Source of the DNA: Chara braunii
Lineage: Eukaryota > Streptophyta > Charophyceae > Charales > Characeae
Direction of reading: 5' to 3'
Length of the DNA: 30,597 nt
Assembly (NCBI GenBank): GCA_003427395.1
Contig: BFEA01000042.1
Location: 3,969,355-3,999,951, forward strand
Below are positions 9,425 through 19,019 of the stretch, piece by piece. Below the pieces are notes generated by a model that had not been told where the DNA came from, made no database searches, and saw only the letters and a program-made list of their open reading frames with translations. Each line of letters opens with the position of its first letter. Within the stretch, counting starts at the first letter, position 1. The position numbers were made by a program, and so were the translations under genes.

Positions 9425-10015
9425 ACAGTGCCACTGGGCCTAGCTCAGTTGGTACCCCCGCAGGCTGTTGAAAAACAGGCCTGTGGGACCAGCACCCGCA
9501 GGCCAAGCTCAGCTGGTATACCCGCAGGCTGTTGAAAAACAGACCTGTGGAACCAGCACCCGTGGGCCAAGCACGGCCGGTACACCTGCAGGCTGTCAAA
9601 AAAAAAAAACACCTGTGGGACCAGCACCCGTGGGCATAGCTCAGCTGGTACACCCACGAACTGTTGAAAAGGGGGTCTGTGGAAATAGTGCCGCGGGGCC
9701 TAGCTCGGGTGATACACCCACAAACTGTTGAAAAAAAAAAAAAAAACAGCCCTGTGGGAAGAGCACCTACCCGAGCTCAGGTGGTACCCCCGCAGGCTGT
9801 TGGAAAATAGTCTGTGTGGGATGAGCACCTACCCAAGCTCAGTTAGAACACCCACTACCTGTTGAAATGCAGACCTGTGTTCAAATCCAGATGGTGGAAC
9901 GTGAAGAGTAAAGCTGGAAGACTGGCAGTGTCTAAACTGCCTGGGGTCGGTCAGCTTAACGATGGTACCTCAAGGTCGTCGTCCTTTACAAAAAAATAAA
10001 ATAAAATAAAAAAAC
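9425..10015 (+). mobile_element. Phe-tRNA-like SINE with seven tandem A-box half units (module B)
   Basis: Seven A-box-bearing units start at 9441, 9505, 9569, 9637, 9701, 9773 and 9835. Spacing is 62-72 bp, mostly 64. Each unit reads like the 5' half of a tRNA: tagctcagttgg or a variant, then ctgttgaaaaacag, where the TTGAAAA loop with GAA resembles tRNA-Phe. Only the last unit continues into a B box (gttcaaatcc, 9879-9888). A unique body follows with an A-rich end at about 9988-10014 built of aaaat repeats. A single-unit relative lies at 20930-20990. Poly-A interruptions at 9597-9609 and 9730-9746 show local slippage. The first head shares gggcctagctcagttggta with the SINE at 27.96-28.48 kb. 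Confidence 0.75.
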
Positions 10016-10756
10016 GCACAGCGGAGCAGCAAAGGGTTGTTTTCCTCGAGGATGAGTTGCTGTCGGACTGGGTAATGATGGACAGCGTTAATTGAGAGCC
10101 TGGGTCAAGGGCTGTTTTCTCTGATATTGAGTTGCTGCCGGATTTGGGTATAGGCGGCGAAAGACTTACCGGCCAAATGGTAGCTAGTTCATTCCGCAGC
10201 GTTTCTTCAAACAATGAGTGCGGTCTGAATGTAATCGACTGGGCTGCGCTAAAGTACCTGCCGAGGAAGAAGGCGGATGGGAGAAGAAAGGAAAAGAAAG
10301 GTAGGAGAGGGGACTACGACGGGAGTAAGGAAGGCAGGCGAAGGAGGGAGCAAAGTTGTTAGAAGAAGAGAGAGCGGTAGGTAGTAGTGGAGGCAAGTGA
10401 GGAGAGAGACATAGCAGGCAAAAAGGAGGTGCGTGAATCTGGCCGGAATCAGGACCAGATACGGGGAGACAGGTGAGGGAAGTGACGAAGGCAGGGAAGA
10501 ATGGATATGGTAAAAGGGGAAAAGTCATGTTTTACTCGATATCTAACGGAATCAAGCGTGGGAGGAAACTATTCGGAGGTTTTTGGGTAGGGCGAGCTAG
10601 AAGGAGACGCTAGTTTTAATGTTAGGTGACTAGAATAAGAGATAAATAAAAGAAGGTGTGCGCGGAAGGAACCGTGCGAAGAGGGGAGGAGAAAGACGAA
10701 AGGGAAAGATAACGTAACTTGCCCGTTCCTCAACCAAATCAAACAAGTAAACATGC
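10016..10756. other. No gene seen; purine-rich stretch
   Basis: 10260-10540 is strongly G/A-rich with agg and gga motifs and no clear tandem period. Minus-strand frames there are Pro/Ser-rich shadows. The remainder shows no recognised feature. Confidence 0.6.
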
Positions 10757-11095
10757 GAAATGGGGATTCTGGCATGCTGCAGATTGAATGGACATGGCGG
10801 ATTCTGTGTTAAGGCCACAGTTTTGGCGTTATATTGATGAGAGGCTGCGTGGAGATACCGGGGAGATGGGATATGGCGTGAATGAGAAATAGACATCGTG
10901 CTCGATTCCTGGCGGAATCTGCCGGGGAAAGAAGCGAAGTGGAGGTTTTGGGCCATCGCGAGTCTGATGGCAGCGTCGGATTTTGCGTTGGGGCCACGAT
11001 CTTGGTGTTGCGTGAGGTTGAGGGCCACGCTGTATATAGGCGGACTGATGGAAGATGAATCTTCCTGTATTTTGGGGAAAGCTTCACTCTTATTT
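10757..11095. repeat. Diverged tandem repeat of about 180 bp, two copies
   Basis: 10757-10935 and 10936-11095 align in order: gcgaaatggggattctgg against gcgaagtggaggttttgg, then ggattctgtgttaaggccac against ggattttgcgttggggccac, and a closing ggaatctgccggggaaag against gtattttggggaaag. Divergence is considerable and no coding signal is convincing. Confidence 0.6.
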
Positions 11096-11780
11096 TTGTG
11101 AGTAGAGCAGCGGGATGATAGCGACAGGCTCCATCATTTTGATCGCACTTATCGCCATCGTCATTGTGAACAGGTGATCGCATTGTTCTTAAAGACCGCC
11201 GAAGTTGCCGTGCTCGCACTTTGCTTGTCGACTAGTTCACGCTCCTGGTACCATTCTTCGACCGCACAGTTGCTCGCGGTTGTCAACTTCGAATTTTGTG
11301 GTGCTCGAGGAAAATAACCCTCCTTCGCATGGCAAGTGCGTTGTTGGCAACGTGATTAGCCTGCTCCTTACACATATGTGTGTGTGTGTGAGAGAGAGAG
11401 AGAGGGAGACGGGCTTACTTGTCTTGGAGAGCGTATTTTTCCATGTTCTAGTGGAAGATACATCTTTATTTTTGCATATTTGATGGGTAGTAGCACGGGT
11501 CCGTAGCCGCTGCCGGAACGGAGGTTGTGGTCTTCTCAAAGAGTCTGGTGATGGCCGATCTTCGTCATGATCGGGGTTCTCATCGTGATGCTCGTCATCG
11601 TCATACGGTTCATCCTTGCAGTGTTCATTGTCTGTGCTAATCATGGTACTGCTCGTGACTTCCCTGTCATTGTTTGTCTTCGCCCGTATGCCTTGCCAAC
11701 GGTAGTTCAAAGTCACATTCATCTGGCCAAAGGGTCCGNCCAGATTCATGTCAAGTGGAGTATGGGTAAGAGGATATAGA
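11060..11780. repeat. Module D ('ctagtggaagat' repeat), locus 1
   Basis: Two related blocks lie here, at about 11060 (cttcctgtattttgggg, cttatttttgtgagtag) and about 11440 (ccatgttctagtggaag, then tttgcatatttgatggg). They match 21485-21560, 21900-21930 and 22420-22560 in the second locus. Downstream is a GATC/CGTCAT-rich stretch (11560-11620) that matches 21590-21660. It includes a single N at 11739. No reading frame is supported. Confidence 0.6.
11373..11412. repeat. Short GT then GA compound microsatellite
   Basis: A short GT run passes directly into a GA run. The same compound repeat, much expanded, sits in the matching module at 22002-22163. Confidence 0.9.
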
Positions 11781-12490
11781 GTGGGTGTGCAGGGCAGGGG
11801 GAGTGAGCAGGGCGAGGAGAGGTAGGAAGAGAAGGTGGGGGAGTGACGAATGCTACGGGGGGAGGTTCATTCTGGTTGTGCACATTTGGCGGGCGTCGTG
11901 AGTGCAGTCACAGTCACTCTCTTCAAGAGGGATCATACCCATTGTCAGCGTGATCACGTTATGATCAACGTCATAATCCATCACGGTCATCATCTTCGCT
12001 GCCAGTCATACTTGCCATTCCTCAGCAGGTAGCAGCTTCTGTTCTTTCTGATAGGACAACTGGAATTATTAGTTTCTGACTGTTGCAGATTGGGAGTTGC
12101 TGCAGTTGAAGACTGTTGTTACGCACTCACTTTGCTGTTGTATCTTTAGTGCCAAATCGTCATTGACAGGAGAATGCAAATGAGCTTTCAACAACAGGGC
12201 TACTAGCTCCCGTGATGGTGCATGGCGATTCTTAATTAGTAAAGTGAGTAGTACGAGCGAGGATGGATAGGTTGAAGGCTCTTTGAGCTCGCCGCTGCAA
12301 AGTTAAGGATATTCGGGTTGCTGCAGCGCTATTTGTTGCCCCTGCCAAACCTACTTCTGTTGCGGCCATAACTTTCAGACTATCTTAGTACTACAGTTAT
12401 TGTGACGCATTACTGTTGCAGGACATTACCATTTTTCTCAATGGTTGCTGTTGCTGTCCTATTTGATTCAGACACGGTGTGTTGCTCACC
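11781..12490. other. No gene seen
   Basis: A stretch at 11925-12000 is rich in gatcac/atgatc and loosely resembles 22610-22680. From about 12060 to 12450 a loose recurrence of ctgttgc and ttgctgcag occurs without a clear period. No promoter, RNA gene or coding frame could be supported. Confidence 0.5.
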
Positions 12491-12524
12491 CGAATGTTGG
12501 GAGTGGCATGAGGGTAGCAACGGA

Positions 12525-12770
12525 CTATGAACTCACCTGATGGGTTTTGCGCTGCTTACACAGTCGGAGGGGCAGCAATAGTCAGCAGCGAACAAAGACT
12601 TACCTGTGGGGTTGTGCATGCTCACACAGTCGGGAACCAGCAGCAGATTGTAAACTTGCTATTAGACTGAGCATGCTCACACAATCGGAGAGGAGCGGCG
12701 TGAGACCAGCATTGAACTGTGGACTTGCCTGTGGACGTATGCGACTGGCTGCCATTGCGGGGCCCTCAAG
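12525..12770. repeat. Imperfect 56-70 bp tandem repeat
   Basis: About four diverged units carry acttacctgtgggg or variants, then catgctcacacagtcgg or variants. Unit starts are near 12531, 12597, 12653 and 12721. They form the left shoulder of the larger repeat element. The corresponding shoulder at 23.7-24.05 kb is rich in ttgtgca motifs. Confidence 0.55.
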
Positions 12771-12884
12771 ATCTGAAGGCACCTAGGCCCTCTCATGTGA
12801 GTTGACTTGGCCCCTTCTCGTATCTCGAGCGTCTGATTTCTCTTCTTCTATCCTTCTTACTCTCAGTCTAGTCTATGTTTGGAG

Positions 12885-12970
12885 AGGAAGGCGGCAGGCG
12901 GGATTGCAACCCGTAGGACCGCATCAAGGCCTTTGTGGGAGGTCGACCCACCGATTGCGGGAGCTTTGCC
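12885..12970 (-). repeat. tRNA-like block inside element L, copy 1
   Basis: On the minus strand a T-arm-like hairpin is formed (plus-strand cgggattgcaacccg, 12899-12913), with a 7-nt loop TTGCAAT. It is preceded by a D-arm-like gcaatcggtggg. The second copy has the more canonical T loop TTCGAAT at 24203-24217. The acceptor and anticodon stems are not convincing, so this is tRNA-derived sequence rather than a working tRNA gene. Confidence 0.45.
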
Positions 12971-12973
12971 GGT

Positions 12974-13486
12974 GTTTTGCCTAAGACATTGAACTGGGGC
13001 TGAAAATGAGGTCATCTAGACCGATCCGGTCGCCTTGATGTTTTGCCTAAGACATTGAACTGGGGCTNNNNNNNNNNNNNNNNNNNNGTTTTGCCTAAGA
13101 CATTGAACTGGGGCTGGAAGTGAGGTCCTAGAGACTGATACGGTCGCCTTGCTGTTTTGCCTAAGACATTGAACTGGGGCTGGAAATGAGGTCCTCCAGA
13201 CCGATCCGGTCACCTTGCTGTTTTGCCGAAGACATTGAACTGGGCCTGGAAGTGAGGTCCTCCAGACTGATCCGGTCGCCTTGTTGTTTTGCTTAAGACA
13301 TTGAACTGGGGTTGGAGACGAGGTCTTTCAGACTGATCCGGTCGCCTTGCTCGTATTGCCTAAGACATTAAACTGGGGCTGGAAATGAGTTCTTTTCAGA
13401 CCGACCCAGTCACCTTGCTGTTTTGCCTAAGACATTGAACTGGGGATGGAGGCGAGGTCCTTCAGACTGATCCGGTCGCCTTGCTC
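12974..13486. repeat. 66-bp tandem repeat array, eight visible copies
   Basis: Units start at 12974, 13040, 13088, 13154, 13220, 13286, 13353 and 13420, each beginning gttttgcctaagacattgaa or a close variant. Each contains a conserved gatccggtcgcc near its end. Spacing is 66-67 bp except across the 20-N gap (13068-13087), where it is 48. The gap therefore probably hides 18 or more extra bases, or whole units. Copies differ at a few positions each. Confidence 0.95.
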
Positions 13487-13899
13487 CGTCAGTCGATTTT
13501 TGCTTATTGAAAAAGGCTTGACTTTTCTCCTTATGAGAATAGTCCGGGCTAATCTGTTGGTGATTGCATGGGGTTGAGTGAGAACAACCTGGAAAGTAAA
13601 AATTAACTAAATAAGATACAGGACTCATGTTTTTGTGATCAGAACAAAGGAAAGATGAAAACTTTGGATGAACGAACCCTTGTTTTGAATTGGCTGAATG
13701 CGTTGTGGACATGACATGCTTGTTGATGGTGCTTTGTCTTTTTTTGCTCTAGCTCTGTCTGTTTTCTGCATAGTAGGGTAGTCTGTTAGTGCTCGCTTTA
13801 TACTTGAGCGATAGGTAGGTAGATGTTCATTCTTGTTTTCGTATTTGTCTTTTTCATGCATGATTGTTTTGGTAGGGCATTGGCTAGCCTCTGAGTTAG

Positions 13900-14205
13900 T
13901 AGAAGTTATGGGAGTTTTTTTCCTTAAGGGAGGTGCTGCCAAAATTTCTGCTAAATACTCAAAGTTAGTCAAGTTTCAGAGATGTCAGCCAGGATAGGAT
14001 ATAGTTTAGTCTTTGGAGTTAGTAAGAATTTTGGGAGTCTCCCTTTTCTAAAAGAAGTGTAGCCGAAATTTTTATTGAAACCAAGGAGTTAGTTTATTTT
14101 TAGATATTTTATGAGTCTCGAGTTTTCCTTCTAGATTTGGTATAGTAAAAATTATGCGAGCACACTTCTCTAAAGGAAGTGCTGCCGAAATTTTCGGGAT
14201 TTTCA
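13900..14205. repeat. Repeat of about 122 bp, three copies, in element L copy 1
   Basis: The core (a)aaggaagtgctgccgaaat, followed by variants of aaggagttagt, recurs at about 13926, 14050 and 14171. The same core recurs three times with the same spacing at 25678, 25803 and 25925. Confidence 0.8.
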
Positions 14206-14515
14206 CATCGTTACCGGACACTGCTGCTAAGAAGCCTATAGTGCGATACGGAGTTGAACTTCGTTAACCCGATAGGCGATGATCGTCTTGATCTTTGTGA
14301 CGCAGATCATTGCTACCTGCGAGTGTTCCTCGAAGTCTTGAGCTTCATCAACTTCTGCTATATTGATAGCAGGTCGGTTTGCGACTCAACTCCTATCCAC
14401 CATGATACCCACGTCCAAATGTCTGTGAACCCGTAGGCGAAGGGCATTTCCGTGTGAATAAAGTTCCTATTCTCTGAACCTCTCTTGAATGGTCATGCAA
14501 AAGTTGTGTGAATCG

Positions 14516-14655
14516 GGATGGGCGGATATACCTTTGTTGAGTGGGGGTCGGAAAGGGGCGTGTGGGACATGTGCCTGGGAGCAAAGGAGTTGACCGCGTT
14601 TGTGCCATTTTGGATGTGAATCTTCATTGGGTTTCATGTGTGTGCAGGTATGTAT
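14516..14655. other. Right shoulder of element L; no gene
   Basis: G-rich sequence (gagtgggggtcggaaaggggcg) loosely matches 26396-26416 in the second copy. The element boundary cannot be placed by eye. Confidence 0.4.
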
Positions 14656-15250
14656 GGGAGCGAGGACTCGCTCCTGGATTTGAGAGTGATATGGATGAAT
14701 GAGTGCAGGGTGTGAGTGACAAAGTTCAACTATGGCTGTGAGAATGACTCTCCCTAATTTCCCTCGAGACTCACCCTTTTTTTTCTCTTATTTTCCTCCT
14801 GCCATATGCATCTAGCAAACAGGCAGGAGTAGCCAAGCGCAAGGTTTAGCGCTCGACCTTAGATCGGACTGAGACTTAGCTTGGGTACGGCGAATTGCTC
14901 GTTAACCCGTGAGTACTCGTATTTTCCTTCCGCAAAGGAAGCACGAGCGTACCCCGTCTCAAAAGGGGTTTTGCTCTTTAGAATATTAGTTGGGCGTTGG
15001 TCCTGAGCCTGGAATTCGAGGTCCTTGTCCAGGACATCCCAGACTCCGGTCCAGCACAAAAAGGTTTTTCTCTTGAGTCGGACCTGCTCCTCTTGCTTAT
15101 CGTCACCCACTGCCTAAAAGACAGGGGTGTCGTGAGGGCTGAACGACTTATCCTTCAGCCGTGCAATATCGTGAAGGAGAAACCCTTCACGATATTTTGT
15201 TTTCGATACTTGAGTATCGTACGCAACCCCGAAACCCATGAGAGGTTGCG
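14656..15250 (+). ncRNA. Hairpin-dense region, possible remnant of a structured RNA
   Basis: Eight stable stems lie within 600 bp: 14657-14664 with 14667-14674 (8 bp); 14796-14803 with 14822-14829 (8 bp); 14836-14840 with 14849-14853; an inner CTTCC/GGAAG stem with GCAAA loop (14927-14941) enclosed by gtactcgt/acgagcgtac; ACCCC/GGGGT (14951-14969); a perfect 13-bp stem 15165-15177 with 15184-15196; cgatac/gtatcg (15204-15219); and cgcaacc/ggttgcg (15222-15250). Nesting of one hairpin inside another stem is the kind of arrangement seen in ribozymes and rRNA-like RNAs. An organellar group II intron copy in the nucleus is one possibility, but I found no convincing domain V and no organellar exon. 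Strand is arbitrary. Confidence 0.3.
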
Positions 15251-15889
15251 CAGATGTGGGTAACGCATGAAGCGTCGCCATGATAGCAGACTAAGTGAGA
15301 ACCCATGACTAAACGTTATGGTTCCCATGGCAGTGGCATTCTTTTATGCAACTCTGCGCGGACCTCGCTCAGACACATTGGCAGTTCTGAGTTATGGGTC
15401 AGGACGTATGAAAAAGAGACTAGGCATTTTGTTTGTCTGAGTTACTTTGTTTTGTCGTGTACCGCGTGGTTGAGTTAGGATGTCCTAGTCGACCGACGTT
15501 AAATCGCACGTGGGAGATCAGCGCCCCTGCGTGACGGTTCGCGTACGGGTCCGAGCTAGGCGTGGACCACGAGTACCCCCTATGCTACAGCATACGAGAA
15601 ACGCCCTCGGCTGGACCACCTCCGCGATTGCAAGTAAAAGCTTTCACGTGTGGTTCAGTAGCTCGGCGGGGATACACCCACCTAAGGGATGGTGACAGCT
15701 CCCGCAGGTGGAGGTAAGTTGTACCTCGCGAGACCCTGTCCTGTCGTAAGGACTCGATGGAGGTATAGCTGATGCACTCGGCCAGAGCGGCTCCGCCGTT
15801 TTCCTTTTCGTGAAGCGACTTGCGAATACTACCAATCCTGCGTAACGCGGCCGGGAAGGTTCCCCCAGCGGGGACCGTGCGCTCGACAG
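15251..15889. other. No gene seen; GC-richer stretch with further possible stems
   Basis: Composition differs from both flanks (more CG and balanced). It contains phrases such as gctttcacgtgtggttcag (15640-15658) that resemble the 3' strand of a group II domain V. The required 5' strand does not pair well. No ORF is supported. Confidence 0.35.
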
Positions 15890-16542
15890 CGTGATATTAC
15901 GAAGATCGGAAGTTGTCTATCCAGAAGAGATTACTTTGCTTATGGTGCAAATGTGGCCATCAGATACAACAAACTTCTTGCAGAGCTCCTTTTTGGTGAG
16001 GTAGCACAGCGAGGGAGAGCAACAGTTGCCAACAAGATCCTTGTCTTCCTCATGCAGATCGTTGATGATCTGCCTCTAAGCATCGTCTCCTACGATCCAA
16101 GCGATCTGAATCAGATGGAGCCATTAACTTTGGAACGGATGCTAATGCCAACAGTTATCTGGACAAGCTGCATGGAGGACGTTCGACATTTTTTGGCTCA
16201 ACACAACCCCGCCGATGGAACTTCCTCAATTTGGACGAGCTTTGCCCCGACAACTTCTATCTGAAAGATTTGTGGAAAACTCATTACAACAATGAGGAGA
16301 TGTCGTCTGACGACGATCCTGAACCGATAGTGCTTATCGGCCAGCAAGAAGAAGAAGAAGAGGCAGTAGAAGTCGAGTCCACAACAGAAGTAGATGAAGA
16401 CGAAGAAGAAGCAGAGGACGAGGAAGGTGAAGAAGAGGAAGACGAGCCACCGACACAGCAGCCCGAGGAGTTATCCCAACTCCAACACCACGAGGTAGCG
16501 CCAACAAGCTCGCGACCAGCCATACTAACGGATTCCGCATGA
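15890..16542 (+). pseudogene. Unrecognised protein fragment with acidic tail, copy 1
   Basis: I do not recognise the family. One frame gives RRDYFAYGANVAIRYNKLLA, then LLFGEVAQRGRATVANKI up to about 16090. The protein-like signal then continues in another frame: SDGAINFGTDANANSYLDKL, HGGRSTFFGSTQPRRW, NLDELCPDNFYLKDLWKTHY. It ends in a long Glu/Asp-rich tail (about 16340-16455) and a short Gln/Ser-rich end with TGA at 16540-16542. The frame change implies a frameshift or a lost intron (atgcag at 16060 could be an acceptor). The second part is kept in frame in the tandem copy downstream. Acidic C-termini like this occur in nuclear and transposon proteins, but nothing here decides between them. 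Confidence 0.4.
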
Positions 16543-17236
16543 AATCGTGATCTGACTGAAGAAGCAGCTAGTCGTCACGACGGACCTGAATCCTCCTACC
16601 GTTGTCGCCGGTCCTGCTTACCATCTCCCTCCTCAGCAACCCCCTCCGCGCTTCGGCCCCGTCACGATCCAAGCGATCTGAATCAGATGGAGCCATTAAC
16701 TTTGGAACGGACGCTAATGCCAACAGTTATTTGGACAAGCTGCATGGAGGACGTTCGACATTTTTTGGCCCAACACAACCCAGCCAAGGGAACTTCCTCA
16801 ATTTGGACGAGCTTTGCCCCGACAACTTCTATCTGTAAGATTTGTGGACAGCTCATTACGACAATGAGGAGATGTCGTATGACGACGATCCTGAACCGAT
16901 AGCGTTTATCGGTCAGCAAGAAGAAGAAGAAGAGGAAGTAGAAGCCGAGTCCACAACAGAAGTACATGAAGACGAAGAAGAAGTAGAGGACGAGGAAGGT
17001 GAAGAAGAGGAAGACGAGCCACCGACACAGCAGCCCGAGGAGTTATCCCAACTCCAACACCACGAAGTAGCGCCAACAAGCTCACGACCAGCCATACCAA
17101 CGGATTCCGCTTGAAATCGTGATCTGGCTGAAAAAGCAGCTAGTCGTCACGACGGACTTGAATCCTCGTACTGTTGCCGCCGGTCTCGCTTACCATCTCC
17201 CTCCTCAGCAACCCCCTCCGCGATCCGGCCCCGTCC
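16093..17236. repeat. 572-bp tandem duplication
   Basis: 16093-16664 and 16665-17236 are two direct copies, each beginning cgatccaagcgatctgaatc. They are closely similar through the coding fragment, the acidic tail and about 120 bp of 3' flank ending near gcaaccccctccgcg. Copy 2 has a TAA where copy 1 reads Lys in FYLKDLW. Sequence upstream of 16093 was not duplicated. Confidence 0.95.
16650..17114 (+). pseudogene. Unrecognised acidic-tailed protein fragment, copy 2
   Basis: This is the duplicate of the distal part of the preceding fragment. It reads SDGAINFGTDANANSYLDKL through NLDELCPDNFYL, where a TAA (16837-16839, AAA-to-TAA class change) stops it. Past the stop the frame continues DLWTAHYDNEEMSYDDDPEP, the same acidic tail and the same end with TGA at 17112-17114. 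No length change has occurred in the acid-rich codons despite their repetitive GAAGAA content. That suggests the duplication is recent or the tail was kept in frame. Confidence 0.4.
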
Positions 17237-19019
17237 TTCTCCCCACTCGAGCGCTTCGTCCACGTCCTGTTTTTGTTACCCTCTTGATTACCTTTCGTTA
17301 TCCCTGCTCCCCCACGTCGAATTCCCCCTCGGCTAGTATCACATTTTCGCCAGCTAGGTCGTCGAATCGCTATTGTTTTGTCCGCTTGTTGTATGAAGCC
17401 CACCCTCATACTGCTCTCTCCTTTCTCCTTAATTCTCCTCTTCGGTGTCGCATGGAGGCAGTACAACCATATGGAGTTGTATTGCATCATCTTCAGGACC
17501 TTCCCTGTCGTGGAAGATGATGAGTCCCTACGTGATAATACCTTGTGCATGATCCTCACTCCCAACGTTGAATACCTCGCCTCCCTTCCCCGACTCAATC
17601 ATAGATTATGTAGTGTTCACTGTATCGTCCATTTTTTTCTATCTTGGTGGCGAACCCCGCGATTACTTTCCCCCGCCCCCGTCGCAATGTTCCCAACCCC
17701 CTCCCTTTCCACTCATACTTAATTACAATCGAGCAAAGCATCAATTAGCCGGCGGTAGCAAGCGGAAAAAATCCAGACCTTGACGATGCCATCTGAAGAC
17801 AACCAAGGACTCAAGGTCCCGATCGCCTTTGCGGTGGTAGATGATTGTCGGCAAGACACAATGGCAGCAACCTCGCAAGGATATTGCAATTGAAGTTGAC
17901 ATCAATATGTACTTCTCTCCGACCAGCGACGCCGATTCATTGTGATGGCATGTGTTTTCCTCTGCTTGTTGATATGTTGGGTTCCTCTTCTTTCTCTCTC
18001 TTCTTCTCATATAAATTGTCCTTCCTGACGTCCATGCATGTAATCAGTAAAAAACATAATTTTGGAACCCTTTGAATGTCATATATATGATGTACCAACT
18101 TTTGTACTTGAACAAACTTTTTATGCCCTAAGTTTTGTTATTCGTGTTTTTTCAATCTCTAAGGGGTTTTACAGGTACCCTTTTTTTTGGTTGGGGGATG
18201 ATACATGGAATCAATGGCCGACGAGGCCCTCCCAAATTAAGACTAGTTGTTTTTTTCATACGCAATTTCTCTCTGACAATCCGTGAACTTAAGTAGGACT
18301 TACGTGCACCTTAGTGAGCGCGACAAGAATTTTGTTCGACAGTTGGAATTCCAGAATTTACGTTCGCACTTCTCGTTGTCTCTTGCCTTTGAAGGCTCTA
18401 AGAATTTTCAGTAGGGATCAGAATAGGTGTAGGATTTTTTCCGCGTCCAATCTTGCTCGCGGTCGTTTTGAATTTCTCAATCTTGAATTAGTCTTACAGC
18501 TAGAATAAATAGGACATAACCGTTTTGGTGCCTTTGTATCTTTGTGCTAGCGTCATGCATGCAAACTCCGCCCACTTCTGGTTATGCCCCATACCATTTT
18601 CACCTCTCTTTTCTTCGTGCCTTCTTTCCTCCACCCATAACTGTTTTTCATCCCCTTTCCCTTTGGGCTTCTCTCTCTCTCTTTTTCATTTGAATCCTAG
18701 TACCGCTCCGCACTGCTCTTCACGCTCTCCTTCCTCCCGCCTTCATCCCCACACAAAAACTCCCTATCGATTCCCCCCAAAGTGTTTGAACCGTCAGACG
18801 ATATCATGTAAGGAGGATACTCCCCTCACATTGTGATCTGATTCGTTGCGAAAAAACTTGCAGAGATCGATATGGTTTTCCCCCTGCGATTAAACCGAAC
18901 TCTCTCTTCACCCCCTCGTACCTCCGCCTCATTCCCTCCCATCTTCTATCTCCCTCTTCGCAACTATAAAATCCACAAGCGCATTTGTAAAACTCTCTCA
19001 ACCCATCTGCCAACTTGAG
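17237..19019. other. No gene supported; pyrimidine-rich intergenic DNA
   Basis: Long CT-rich stretches (17240-17420, 18560-18760, 18880-18960) make open but biased frames. One frame at 17378-17722 has a mixed-composition middle (TFPVVEDDESLRDNTLCMIL) but no recognisable domain or splice structure. I do not call it a gene. Confidence 0.5.
18966..18973 (+). promoter_or_regulatory. Possible TATA box
   Basis: ctataaaatc follows a long CT-rich stretch and precedes a CA/CT-rich leader (actctctcaaccc). This layout resembles a eukaryotic core promoter. No gene begins downstream that I can support, so it may be fortuitous. Confidence 0.15.

Larger units (their letters stand above)
12750..14515. mobile_element. 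Modular repeat element L, copy 1
   Basis: This is the first of two clearly related elements (the other is 24051-26380). Its modules in order are: a leader containing ccctctcatgtgagt; a CT-rich stretch with ctcagtctagtctat; a minus-strand tRNA-like block; eight 66-bp tandem repeats; a spacer; three units of about 122 bp; and a tail containing tagcaggtcggtttgcgact and gaatggtcatgcaaaag. No protein is encoded. Homology to the second copy may run on to about 14605 on the right, and somewhat left of 12750. I do not recognise a named family. It could be a non-autonomous retroelement or part of a larger composite. Confidence 0.75.

Noticed and set aside
10184-11219. Minus-strand Pro/Ser-rich frames, including repeated TQNP motifs
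   Set aside because: The peptide repeat mirrors the diverged 180-bp DNA repeat, and the rest reflects purine bias of the plus strand.
12974-13486. Regularly spaced repeats suggesting a CRISPR array
   Set aside because: The whole 66-bp unit repeats, with no unique spacers; the repeat is too long, no cas genes are present and the setting is eukaryotic.
15590-15660. Group II intron domain V around gctttcacgtgtggttcag
   Set aside because: The 3' strand resembles the motif, but the upstream partner strand leaves a loop that is too large and mispaired, and no organellar exon borders were seen. Kept only as a possibility for the wider hairpin-rich region.
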